From Microbacterium sp. LWO13-1.2 (GTDB lineage Bacteria; Actinomycetota; Actinomycetes; Actinomycetales; Microbacteriaceae), in assembly GCF_038397725.1 (NCBI RefSeq), contig NZ_CP151634.1, positions 1,674,001-1,738,000 of the forward strand: 64,000 nucleotides of DNA, written 5' to 3'. A program made the position numbers and the translations under genes. Numbering within the stretch: the stretch's first letter is position 1; every line of letters begins with the position of its first letter. This document shows positions 53,464-60,516 of the stretch, one piece after another. The notes beneath the pieces were generated by a model. The model worked only from the letters and a program-made list of their open reading frames with translations. It was not told where the DNA came from and did no database searches.

Positions 53464-54396
53464 TCATCGGATGGCGAGGCGGGCGACGACGAGGTCCTGC
53501 CACCCCATGCCGCAGGTCTTCACAACACGTGGGCGGTCGGTCGCCGGCTGGACCTGCCCGGTGAACAACTCGTGCATGGTGACGAGGTCGTCGGGATGCA
53601 ACGTTCCTGCGGCGATCGCGCCGATGACGTCGCCCGCTTCGGTCCTGGCCACGCGACGACTCTCCACGACGACCTGCGAGCGCCCGACGAGCACAGGGTC
53701 CAGCTCGGAGCGATCGGGTTCGTGCGAGCCGATCGCCACGATCGTGGCGTCGTCTCGGACGAGGTCTGATGGGAACAGGGGAGTGGAAGCCGACGTCGCG
53801 CAGACGATCAGGTCGGCGGCGCGGAGGTCGTCGAGGGTGCCCGTGCTGATCTCGGCGTTCGGCGCGTACGGCTGTGCGGCATCGACGGCGGCTCGCGTTC
53901 GGGACTCGTCACGCCCGATGATGCGGACGGTCCGCAGGTTCCGGATCGCGGCGAGTGCCTCAACATGGCGCACAGCCTGGGGGCCGGTGCCGAACACCAC
54001 GAGGTCACCGGCATCGGCGCCGGCGAGCACATCGACGACGGCAGCGGACACCGCCGGGGTGCGCAGGCTTGTGAGCGCCGTGCCGTCCAGCAGGGCGGTG
54101 GGCGCCAAGGTGGCTCCGTCGAGCAGGACGTACAGTGCCTGAATGCGTTCGAGTCCGCGCGCCGGGTTCGCGGGGGCGACGGTCGCGAGCTTCTGGCCTG
54201 CGGCGCCATCGACCGCCGACGGCATCAGCAGGAGTTGGCCGTTCGGGACGTCGAGAATCGTGCGCGGCAGATCTTCTTCCGGATCGAATCCTGCGCGGAG
54301 GACAGCCGAGATCGCCGCGATGGCGTCGGCCATGCTCACGCGATCGCCGAGTTTGCGGCCGCTGACGAGGGTGAGATCCGAGAGGACGTCGGTCAT
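53464..54396 (-). CDS. Ornithine cyclodeaminase/mu-crystallin family, probable pyrroline-2-carboxylate reductase
   Basis: The 310-residue protein has the family's Rossmann motif VVFGTGPQAVRHVEAL (about 129-144), IIGRDESRTRA after it, and AIGSHEPDRSEL. In hydroxyproline gene clusters such proteins reduce 1-pyrroline-2-carboxylate to L-proline with NAD(P)H. True ornithine cyclodeaminase activity is less likely in this context. The gene is leaderless or nearly so: TAGCGT (54408-54403) is six bases before ATG 54396. An operator-like palindrome lies over the -35 region. Confidence 0.8.
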   Translation of the reverse strand: MTDVLSDLTLVSGRKLGDRVSMADAIAAISAVLRAGFDPEEDLPRTILDVPNGQLLLMPSAVDGAAGQKLATVAPANPARGLERIQALYVLLDGATLAPTALLDGTALTSLRTPAVSAAVVDVLAGADAGDLVVFGTGPQAVRHVEALAAIRNLRTVRIIGRDESRTRAAVDAAQPYAPNAEISTGTLDDLRAADLIVCATSASTPLFPSDLVRDDATIVAIGSHEPDRSELDPVLVGRSQVVVESRRVARTEAGDVIGAIAAGTLHPDDLVTMHELFTGQVQPATDRPRVVKTCGMGWQDLVVARLAIR

Positions 54397-54402
54397 GCTC
54401 CT

Positions 54403-54438
54403 ACGCTAACGGGCGCTGTGTAATATGTCACGCATTGC
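54403..54438 (-). promoter_or_regulatory. Promoter and operator of the leftward reductase operon
   Basis: On the minus strand TGACAT (-35) and TAGCGT (-10, 54408-54403) are 16 bp apart. The site GTAATATGT-C-ACGCATTGC (54420-54438 on the plus strand) covers the -35 box and matches the palindrome at 46326 in 16 of 19 positions. Confidence 0.6.
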
Positions 54439-54489
54439 CTGAGTTTGGCGGATTCGCGCGTCGGCGGCAGGTGAAGTAAGCTGTTCCGC

Positions 54490-54580
54490 GGTGACGTGTC
54501 CGAGCGGCCGAAGGTGCAACTCTCGAAAAGTTGTGTAGGGTAACCCCCTACCGTGGGTTCAAATCCCACCGTCACCGCCA
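54490..54580 (+). tRNA. tRNA-Ser (anticodon CGA)
   Basis: The 91-base gene folds as a class II tRNA: acceptor stem GGTGACG (54490-54496) pairs with CGTCACC (54570-54576), discriminator G54577, and encoded CCA (54578-54580). The anticodon stem CAACT/AGTTG closes the loop CTCGAAA, giving anticodon CGA. A long variable arm (TAGGGTAACCCCCTA) is typical of serine tRNAs. The integrase gene ends 50 bases downstream, so this gene is the likely insertion site of a mobile element. Confidence 0.95.
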
Positions 54581-54585
54581 CCGAG

Positions 54586-54630
54586 AAAGCCCCCGAGATC
54601 CGCGGAATTACGCGGAAGTTCGGGGGCTTT
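54586..54630. terminator. Bidirectional terminator between tRNA-Ser and integrase
   Basis: AAAGCCCCCGA (54586-54596) pairs perfectly with TCGGGGGCTTT (54620-54630), with an inner CCGCG/CGCGG stem. It has A/T tails on both sides and serves the tRNA on one strand and the integrase on the other. Confidence 0.8.
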
Positions 54631-55752
54631 TCACTTGCCGAATTCGCCTCGTGGCAACGCTTTGGCAACAACTGAGTCAGACCGAGCCTGATCGAGGGCG
54701 ACCGAAACGCGGTCAAGATCGTCGTCGAAGAGATCGGCATAGGTGTCGAGAGTCATCGATGCTGAGGCGTGACCCAGCATCCGCTGCACGGCCTTCACGT
54801 TCGCTCCGGCGCTGATCGCGAGGCTCGCCGCGGTGTGGCGAAGGTCGTGCGGAGAGATCTTCGGGAACGTATGGTCCACTTTCCGTGCGCGCTTGACGGC
54901 GGCCGCGAACCAGCCGTCCTGCGACTGAGGCAGGCGATGGTGCGCGTCACGCTTGCCGAAGACGAGATCATCGGGCGACTTGCCAGTGCATGCGACGCGC
55001 AGCGGAGTCGTGAGGAACTCCGGGAACGGAACAGAACGTGTCTCATTGGTCTTCGGAGATCCGACGTGGACGGTCGCGTTCACGAGCACGGCGTTCTCCT
55101 CGATCAAGATCCGTTTGCGAACGAAGTTGACGTTCTTGACGCGGAGTCCACTCATCTCGCCCCATCGTATCCCGGTGTAGGCGAGGACGTAGACGATGGT
55201 CGGATACAGCGACGTCGATGCGAGCGCTTCGACTTGTTCGTGCGTCAGATAGGAGCGAGACCCACGAGTCTTCTTCGGGAGCCGGAGGTCACGGGCCGGA
55301 TTCTGCGTGATGCGGCGATCTCGGACGGCGGCGTCTAGGATGCCGGCGATGATGCCGTGCGCGCGCAGCACGGTGGTGGCACTGTGCGTTGCCGCAAGGG
55401 CCGATACCCATGCCTGCACCTCGGAATGCCGGATGCTGCCGATCGCACGCTTTCCCCACTGCGGCTCGACGTGAATGCGCCAGGCCGACTCCACGGATCG
55501 GTATGTCGAGGGCTTCAGCACGGAGGCGCGGTCGTTCAACCATTCCGTGCCGAGCCGGACGACGCTCACTTTGGCGTCGGTCGGGTTGACATAGTCGCCA
55601 CGAGCTTTCGATGTGTCGATGTGAGCCAGGTAGAGCTCAGCTTCCTTCTTCGTGGTGAAGCCGCGCTTCTGGCCTTGGGATCCGTCCGGACGTCGGTAGA
55701 GAACGCGGTATCGCCGGCCGTCTTTCGTGACGTACGCGAGAACGCTACCCAC
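54631..55752 (-). CDS. int: Tyrosine recombinase (phage/ICE-type integrase)
   Basis: The 373-residue integrase has an N-terminal arm-binding domain (about 1-60), a SAM-like core-binding domain (about 65-160) and the catalytic domain with Arg in YTGIRWGEM, HDLRHTAAS, the LGHAS box and the nucleophile Tyr in TLDTYADLF. It catalyses integration and, with an excisionase, excision. It lies next to tRNA-Ser with its 3' end toward the tRNA, the usual order at a left attachment site. Its first bases overlap the end of the next leftward gene by eight. Confidence 0.95.
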   Translation of the reverse strand: MGSVLAYVTKDGRRYRVLYRRPDGSQGQKRGFTTKKEAELYLAHIDTSKARGDYVNPTDAKVSVVRLGTEWLNDRASVLKPSTYRSVESAWRIHVEPQWGKRAIGSIRHSEVQAWVSALAATHSATTVLRAHGIIAGILDAAVRDRRITQNPARDLRLPKKTRGSRSYLTHEQVEALASTSLYPTIVYVLAYTGIRWGEMSGLRVKNVNFVRKRILIEENAVLVNATVHVGSPKTNETRSVPFPEFLTTPLRVACTGKSPDDLVFGKRDAHHRLPQSQDGWFAAAVKRARKVDHTFPKISPHDLRHTAASLAISAGANVKAVQRMLGHASASMTLDTYADLFDDDLDRVSVALDQARSDSVVAKALPRGEFGK

Positions 55753-56335
55753 CCGCCGGTCGACCGACGTTAGACGTCATGCCGACCAGCCAGCCCGCCG
55801 CGCGGGCCTTCTGGATCCAATCCGATGCGGTGCGCTCGGGGACGTCGAGCTCGACCGCGATGAGTTTCACGGGCGGGAGATCTGCGAGGGCAGCGGTGCC
55901 GTAGAGGATCTCGACGACCTCCCAGCGCTCGTCCTTCATGCCGCGCTTCACTACAGCCTGTGCGAGCCACGGTGGAATAATGCGTCCTTCGGCGGTGGTG
56001 AGGTCCGCGACCGTCGTCCACTTCGCATCGGGGCTGTCATCGAGCTGCAGCGCGACGCAGTGCGGGATCGCGACCTGCAGGATCGCCTGCGGCGCGGAAT
56101 GCTTCAGGCGATCCTCGTTGAACTCGGCGGAGACGGCTCGGTTGAGGATCGTGGTGATCACGTACCGGCCACGCTCGGCGAGGTAGTGCGCCTCGATCGT
56201 CGTCTCAACACTCGTCGTGTCATCGATCACGGTCGCGACGAACGCGGGGGCAATGCGCAGTGCGGACCCGACGGGCTCTGTGGCGTCCTGCGTCGACATC
56301 GTCTTGCCGTCAAGTGTCTTCACGTCGACCTTCAC
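55745..56335 (-). CDS. Mobile-element protein with C-terminal helix-turn-helix, unknown function
   Basis: I do not recognise this 196-residue protein. Its C-terminus (about 158-185; VPERTASDWIQKARAAGWL) looks like a helix-turn-helix, so DNA binding is likely. The N-terminal part has beta-rich character (VETTIEAHYLAERGRYVITTI). It starts with GTG 56335 behind AGGGGG and overlaps the integrase start, so the two are cotranscribed; it may control or assist the integrase. Confidence 0.65.
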   Translation of the reverse strand: MKVDVKTLDGKTMSTQDATEPVGSALRIAPAFVATVIDDTTSVETTIEAHYLAERGRYVITTILNRAVSAEFNEDRLKHSAPQAILQVAIPHCVALQLDDSPDAKWTTVADLTTAEGRIIPPWLAQAVVKRGMKDERWEVVEILYGTAALADLPPVKLIAVELDVPERTASDWIQKARAAGWLVGMTSNVGRPAGG

Positions 56336-56451
56336 CCCCTTATTTTGCCTTACCGCACACGCATTCCGCAGATACCTCTTGACTAACCATACATCTTAGG
56401 AGTGTACTGCTGTCAAACGTCAAATCAGATCCGCAGAACGAGGTGTTTTCG
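56336..56451. promoter_or_regulatory. AT-rich divergent promoter region of the mobile element
   Basis: A rightward promoter is suggested by TTGACT (56379-56384) and TGTACT (56403-56408), 18 bp apart. Leftward, TTGACA (56416-56411) is followed by AT-rich sequence. GTCAAACGTCAAA at 56412-56424 is a short direct repeat. This is the most AT-rich stretch of the element and the likely switch between integrase and excisionase expression. Confidence 0.45.
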
Positions 56452-56682
56452 ATGACAACAACGACGAACTCCGACTCTGCCGCGCTGAGCCATGTCTTCC
56501 TGAGTCCAGACGAGCTCGCGGCAGCCCTTCCCGGCGTGACGAGGAACACGCTCGCGATGTGGCGCTACGAGGGGAAGGGTCCGCGCTATCGAAAGCTCGG
56601 ACGCGTCGTCGTGTACGCGCTCGATGAGATCGAAGCCTGGATCGAAGAGGGGGCGCGAGAGGGCGAGCGCCATGAGCATTGA
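56452..56682 (+). CDS. xis: Excisionase / AlpA-like DNA-binding protein
   Basis: The 76-residue protein is a MerR-type winged-helix excisionase: FLSPDELAAALPGVTRNTLAMWR is the recognition part (read in segments), GKGPRYRKLGRVVVYALDEIEAW the wing and last strand. Such proteins direct the integrase to excision. ATG 56452 has GAGGTG six bases upstream. It overlaps the next gene by 11 bases. Confidence 0.85.
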   Translation: MTTTTNSDSAALSHVFLSPDELAAALPGVTRNTLAMWRYEGKGPRYRKLGRVVVYALDEIEAWIEEGAREGERHEH

Positions 56683-56917
56683 CCGGGCCCCCTCGTCTCC
56701 CGATACCACCCTGCACATCATCGCGATCCTGAACCAGAGGCGCGGCTTCGGCAAGACCGCATTCATGGTGCAGCTCGGCGCGGCGCTGTCTCGTCGCTAC
56801 CGCGTCCTCGTGGTCAACGTAGATCAGCGGCATTCAACGGTAAGAGGTGCGCGAGTTCCCGACGATCCACTTACGGCACCGACGGTCAACGTCGATTCGG
56901 TAGGGGTGTGGCGATGA
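56672..56917 (+). CDS. Truncated ParA-like ATPase fragment
   Basis: The 81-residue protein matches only the first third of a ParA ATPase: the strand IIAILNQ, the P-loop RRGFGKT (Lys28), then QLGAALSRRYRVLVVNVDQR with the Walker A' Asp51. The rest of the fold, including Walker B, is missing, and the deviant ParA lysine position is occupied by Arg. After residue 60 the sequence is unrelated to ParA. It is either a broken gene kept by coupling, or a small dominant-negative regulator. It overlaps both neighbours. Confidence 0.65.
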   Translation: MSIDRAPSSPDTTLHIIAILNQRRGFGKTAFMVQLGAALSRRYRVLVVNVDQRHSTVRGARVPDDPLTAPTVNVDSVGVWR

Positions 56918-57240
56918 CCACCGTGACCGTCTACTCAACAGGTCCCGCATGCATCCGTTGCACGCTGACTTGCAGACGCTTGGCCGCGGTCGGCATCGGG
57001 CACACGGTGCTCGACATCACCCGCGACAACCATGCGGCGATCCGCGAGTTCCTCACCGAAGAACTCGGCTACACCGAAGCGCCCGTCGTGATCGTCGACG
57101 ACGAACCGGAACACCACTGGTCGGGCTTCCGCCCCGACCTCATCGACGCTCTCGCCGTCCACGTCAGGAGAACTGCGGTTGAACAGGTGCAGGTCTCCTC
57201 GACGAGCCTGACGAGGAAGGTAAGCCATGTCCGACGATGA
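56914..57240 (+). CDS. Glutaredoxin/NrdH-like redoxin
   Basis: The 108-residue protein begins with the thioredoxin fold strand TVTVYSTGPACIRC, giving the active pair Cys13-x-x-Cys16, and contains the conserved cis-Pro in YTEAPVVIVDD followed by WSGFRPDLID, the NrdH signature. NrdH-like redoxins donate electrons to ribonucleotide reductase or other enzymes. It carries a C-terminal tail of about 25 residues beyond the usual length. Such redoxins are common in actinobacterial mobile elements. ATG 56914 overlaps the ParA-like stop. Confidence 0.82.
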   Translation: MTTVTVYSTGPACIRCTLTCRRLAAVGIGHTVLDITRDNHAAIREFLTEELGYTEAPVVIVDDEPEHHWSGFRPDLIDALAVHVRRTAVEQVQVSSTSLTRKVSHVRR

Positions 57241-58126
57241 TGACGCTCTCGAACGCATCGAACACGAGACCGAGGACGTGCGGGTGAAGATCGCGCACGC
57301 CTACCACCAGCTCTATTTCCAGAAGGAAGCTCGAATCGAAAGCCGCCGTGCCTACGCGCGCGACTACTACGCGGAGCACCGCGAGGAGCTTCTCGAGAAG
57401 CAGCGACAGTACCGGGCAGCACAGCGTGCCCGGGACCCGGAGCGGTACAAGGAGCTGCGGCGGGGGAGGGCGAAGCGCTGGAGGGACGGGCACAAGGAGC
57501 GAGAGAACGCCAAGGGCCGGGCCAAGTACCGCGCCAATCCGCACCACGAACTCGAGCGGCGGGCCAAGTACTACGCCGAGAACGCTGAAGAGATCAAGGC
57601 GCGGCGCCGTGCCCGGTACGCAGAGAACCGTGAGAAGGAACTGGCCAAGCAGACCGCGTGGCGCGATCGCGAGAAGCGCCGCCGCGAGCTTGGACTGCCG
57701 GTTCGCCGCCTGCACGTCAGTACCGCGGATGACGTCGCGGCGAACGATGCGGCCGCGAACGCGTTCTTCGCTCAGACGTGGGGCAAGCGCGCGATCAACC
57801 GCATGGTCAAAGGGCCACCAACACCGCCCGAACTCCTGGCCGCCTTCAAGCGGCAGAACAAGCGGATCCGCGCCGCGACCATCCTCGCCGACAAGCGGGA
57901 GGTCCTGGAACGACTCGAGAAGGAACTCGGCCGCACACCTCCGGGCCCGAAGCCGAAGCCCCGGCGCAGCGCCAAGGAGATCGAGGAAGAGCGACTCGAC
58001 GCGATCGGCAAACGGATCAACGATCAACTCCGGCACCGCGAGCCCCCGCGGCGACCGCACCACCTCGACCCCGCCGCACCACACCCGATGCTGCAACCGA
58101 ACCACACGATGGGAATGAACCGGTGA
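57227..58126 (+). CDS. Highly charged coiled-coil repeat protein, unknown function
   Basis: The 299-residue protein is extremely rich in Arg, Lys and Glu. From about residue 30 to 150 it has imperfect repeats of the form YYAEHREELLEKQRQYR / YYAENAEEIKARRRARYAENREKE, which predict a long helical coil. The C-terminal third (about 240-299) is basic and Pro-rich. It probably binds nucleic acid or forms a scaffold. It overlaps the redoxin gene by 14 bases and the next gene by four, so it belongs to the same element operon. I do not recognise a named family. Confidence 0.65.
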   Translation: MSDDDDALERIEHETEDVRVKIAHAYHQLYFQKEARIESRRAYARDYYAEHREELLEKQRQYRAAQRARDPERYKELRRGRAKRWRDGHKERENAKGRAKYRANPHHELERRAKYYAENAEEIKARRRARYAENREKELAKQTAWRDREKRRRELGLPVRRLHVSTADDVAANDAAANAFFAQTWGKRAINRMVKGPPTPPELLAAFKRQNKRIRAATILADKREVLERLEKELGRTPPGPKPKPRRSAKEIEEERLDAIGKRINDQLRHREPPRRPHHLDPAAPHPMLQPNHTMGMNR

Positions 58127-58401
58127 CCCCCACGAGCGCCATGCCTGCGATCGATCGAACCGACGTCGAGGCTACCCTCTATCGCGTCGCGATCTCCGCG
58201 TTCACCTACTATCCCGACAAGGAAGCGGAGGAGCCCGGCTACACGATCGGCGAAGACGTCGACTGGTGTCTCGCGCCGATCGCGGGCCTGCTCGCGGAAC
58301 GGAGCAACGAGTTGCTGATGGCGATTCGGATCATGATCACCGAGCCCACTGCGAACCGCCAGGAGTTCATCGCCGTGCTCGCGGCACTCGCAAAGGAGTG
58401 A
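58123..58401 (+). CDS. Small mobile-element protein, unknown function
   Basis: The 92-residue protein starts with GTG 58123, which overlaps the preceding stop (GTGA). It is acidic and helical, with EATLYRVAISAFTYYPDKEAEE and WCLAPIAGLLAERSNELLMAIRI as the main segments (read in parts). No family is recognised. It is the last gene of the rightward run that starts with the excisionase. Confidence 0.6.
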   Translation: MTPTSAMPAIDRTDVEATLYRVAISAFTYYPDKEAEEPGYTIGEDVDWCLAPIAGLLAERSNELLMAIRIMITEPTANRQEFIAVLAALAKE

Positions 58402-58838
58402 GGCGATCCAGCTCGCCATGGCCGGTCGTGCAGCGGATTGTCGGACGGGCGTCCTTCCTGGTGGCTCATCGTAGCTCCCTGCGGGATGCTCCGTTCCGGG
58501 CTTTCGCGGCATATGCTCCCTCGCTGCGCTCGGTCCGCTATTCCACGGTCCCGGCACTGCGCACCCCTACGGTCGCGTCCGTAGCCACTTACCAGGAAGC
58601 CGCCACAAAAGTGGTCGGGGGCCGCGGAGGCGCACCCCACCTTGAACCGGCTGACAAGCCCGACGACAATGACGAAGGCAAGGGAGGGCCACATGATGCT
58701 GCAGCCATCGCAGGTCGCGATGCGGTCGCACAACAACGGAGCCGCCAAGTAAGACCGCTCAGCGGAGTACGCCGAGGTCGTGATTCCGCCTGAGTTCGAG
58801 GGACCAGGCATCCACGGCGGTTATGGGAGCTCTTTTCG
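58402..58838. other. Intergenic stretch of the mobile element
   Basis: No convincing gene is present. A frame on the minus strand is open but has composition unlike a coding sequence. A possible 19-residue peptide starts at ATG 58693 behind AAGGGAGGG (MMLQPSQVAMRSHNNGAAK), but nothing supports it further. The region may hold remnants of lost element genes. Confidence 0.3.
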
Positions 58839-58874
58839 ATGAACTGTGTCCGGTCCCCATGCCAGACTGACGCC

Positions 58875-59915
58875 GTGAATGATGAGATACCTGGCGTGAC
58901 GCAGTCAGAGGCGGAACGATTGAGCCTGATTCGCTACCAGCTGATCGGGATCGGTGACGCGTTGACCGCTCCGCCTCCCGTCAACACGCTGGCCATCAAC
59001 TTGATGCAGGATGTGGTGGAAGCGACGTTTGCCGCAGTCGGCGACCGCGTTCGCGCCAGCGTGCCTGCGCGTGCGGACTTCGACAAGCTGTTCGATGCTG
59101 TTGCAGCAAAAGTCGGCGGCCAGGATGAGATTGTGGGCCTGCGTGCTGCGGCCATGGCTCTCAACAACGCTCGTGTCGGTTTCAAGCACCATGGAAACCA
59201 GGTTCCTGATTCCACGCTGCGACGGCACCATGACGTAACCCAGACGCTGGTTCGAGAACTTGTAACAACGGGCTTCGGGATTGACCTCGAAAGTGTCTCG
59301 ATGCTGCTGTTCGTCCAGCACCCGAAGGTTCGGGAGTTCATCGAAACTGCTGAGTCGTCACATCGTGTCAACGATCTCAGCAGGGCTCTCACTTACCTTC
59401 GTGCTGCATTCAACCTGACCATCGACGACTACTGCGACCGCAAGAGTGTTGATGGATGGCGGTCCGTGTTTGACATCGAGCCGAGTGGTGCGAGCGCCCA
59501 ACATTCAGATGGGTTGGGCATCGGAAAGCTCACGAACGGGTTGAAGGAATGGATGAAAGCGCTGGATGAGCGAAGTCGGCTCGCGGCGATTGGGGTTGAC
59601 CTCAGTCGATACGCCTACTTCGACGCTGTCGCGCCAACGACCATCCCGATGCACCACGCTGGGCGAGGCCCCTACGTTCGAGTCCGATTCGAAGATGTTA
59701 CGGACGAACATTATCGAGCAAGCCACTCATTTGTTGTCGACACGGCGGTTCGCCTCGCCGCGACGGACTACAACCTGCGGACGGTGCGGGTGAATCGGCG
59801 GAACCCTGACGGTTACGACCCCGAGTTTCGCTCGGAAGAGTACCTGGAGCAGGGACGTAGGAACGCGGAGTTCAGGAAGCAACGAGAGGCGGTGGCGGAG
59901 ACGAACATTGATTAG
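58875..59915 (+). CDS. Uncharacterised protein, possible HEPN-like defence or accessory factor
   Basis: The protein has 346 residues if it starts at GTG 58875, or 358 from ATG 58839. The GTG is favoured because CAGACT lies six bases before it, the leaderless spacing seen elsewhere in the window. The N-terminal half is helical and contains ALNNARVGFKHHGNQVPD; the R-x-x-F-K-H-H-G element resembles HEPN-like helical domains. The C-terminal part is alpha/beta. GC content is lower than in the host genes, which suggests recent transfer. A defence role is a guess from its place in a mobile element beside toxin genes. Confidence 0.6.
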   Translation: MNDEIPGVTQSEAERLSLIRYQLIGIGDALTAPPPVNTLAINLMQDVVEATFAAVGDRVRASVPARADFDKLFDAVAAKVGGQDEIVGLRAAAMALNNARVGFKHHGNQVPDSTLRRHHDVTQTLVRELVTTGFGIDLESVSMLLFVQHPKVREFIETAESSHRVNDLSRALTYLRAAFNLTIDDYCDRKSVDGWRSVFDIEPSGASAQHSDGLGIGKLTNGLKEWMKALDERSRLAAIGVDLSRYAYFDAVAPTTIPMHHAGRGPYVRVRFEDVTDEHYRASHSFVVDTAVRLAATDYNLRTVRVNRRNPDGYDPEFRSEEYLEQGRRNAEFRKQREAVAETNID

Positions 59916-60030
59916 CCGTGGCTAGGTAGGTTGCGGACACAATAGACGATGCCAACCAGGTTGCGGAAGCCAGACGATGGATGCATCCACGGAATCCGTG
60001 GGGGATGAAGCCTTCCTTTGGATGCTTGCG

Positions 60031-60516
60031 CTAGGCGAGGATGAAAGACGCTTGCTCTTGACGCAACATGTCGAACGGTGTTGCCCATCTAACGCCGTGC
60101 GCGATACACGCGTCAGGGATCTTCACCTTGTTCTTGCGCGCCGGCTCCGACTTCTCCATCGTCACGACCTTGAGACTGTGCGCGTGCGCGTAGGCGACCA
60201 ATTGGTAGTCGGCTGCGCCGAGGAATTGCGTGACGGCAGCGGGGGTGAAATGCCCCGCGTTGGCCCACGTTGAGAGCTGGGTCAGGCTAGACCCGCAGAC
60301 CGCATCCATGGGAACGAATAGACCCGCACGCGCGGCCGCCCAGTCTGTAAGCGAGTCGCTGCCGGCTGCGAGTTCCGTGCCGATCGGTTGGATGCTCTGG
60401 ATCAACCCAGCGCTGAAGGACCGATCCAGCCAGTCCCAGAACGCGGGAACGAAGTCCAGTCCGTAATGCGCTTGATTCGACTGAATGAAGACGTTGGCAT
60501 CGAGCAAGTACATCAA
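60031..60516 (-). CDS. PIN-like domain protein (DUF4411 type), probable toxin RNase
   Basis: The 161-residue protein begins MMYLLDANVFIQSNQ, where Asp6 is the first acidic residue of a PIN-fold nuclease, and has further acidic positions in GTELAAGSDSLTDW, FLGAADYQLVAYA and IPDACIA. Length and pattern match the DUF4411 family, which is found beside ImmA/IrrE-type proteins. It overlaps the gene upstream by four bases (ATGA). The pair is likely a type II toxin-antitoxin-like module with this protein as the RNA-cleaving part. Confidence 0.75.
   Translation of the reverse strand: MMYLLDANVFIQSNQAHYGLDFVPAFWDWLDRSFSAGLIQSIQPIGTELAAGSDSLTDWAAARAGLFVPMDAVCGSSLTQLSTWANAGHFTPAAVTQFLGAADYQLVAYAHAHSLKVVTMEKSEPARKNKVKIPDACIAHGVRWATPFDMLRQEQASFILA

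Noticed and set aside
58239..58811. 190-codon minus-strand frame in the element
   Set aside because: It crosses the coupled gene at 58123, has no ribosome binding site and no family pattern.
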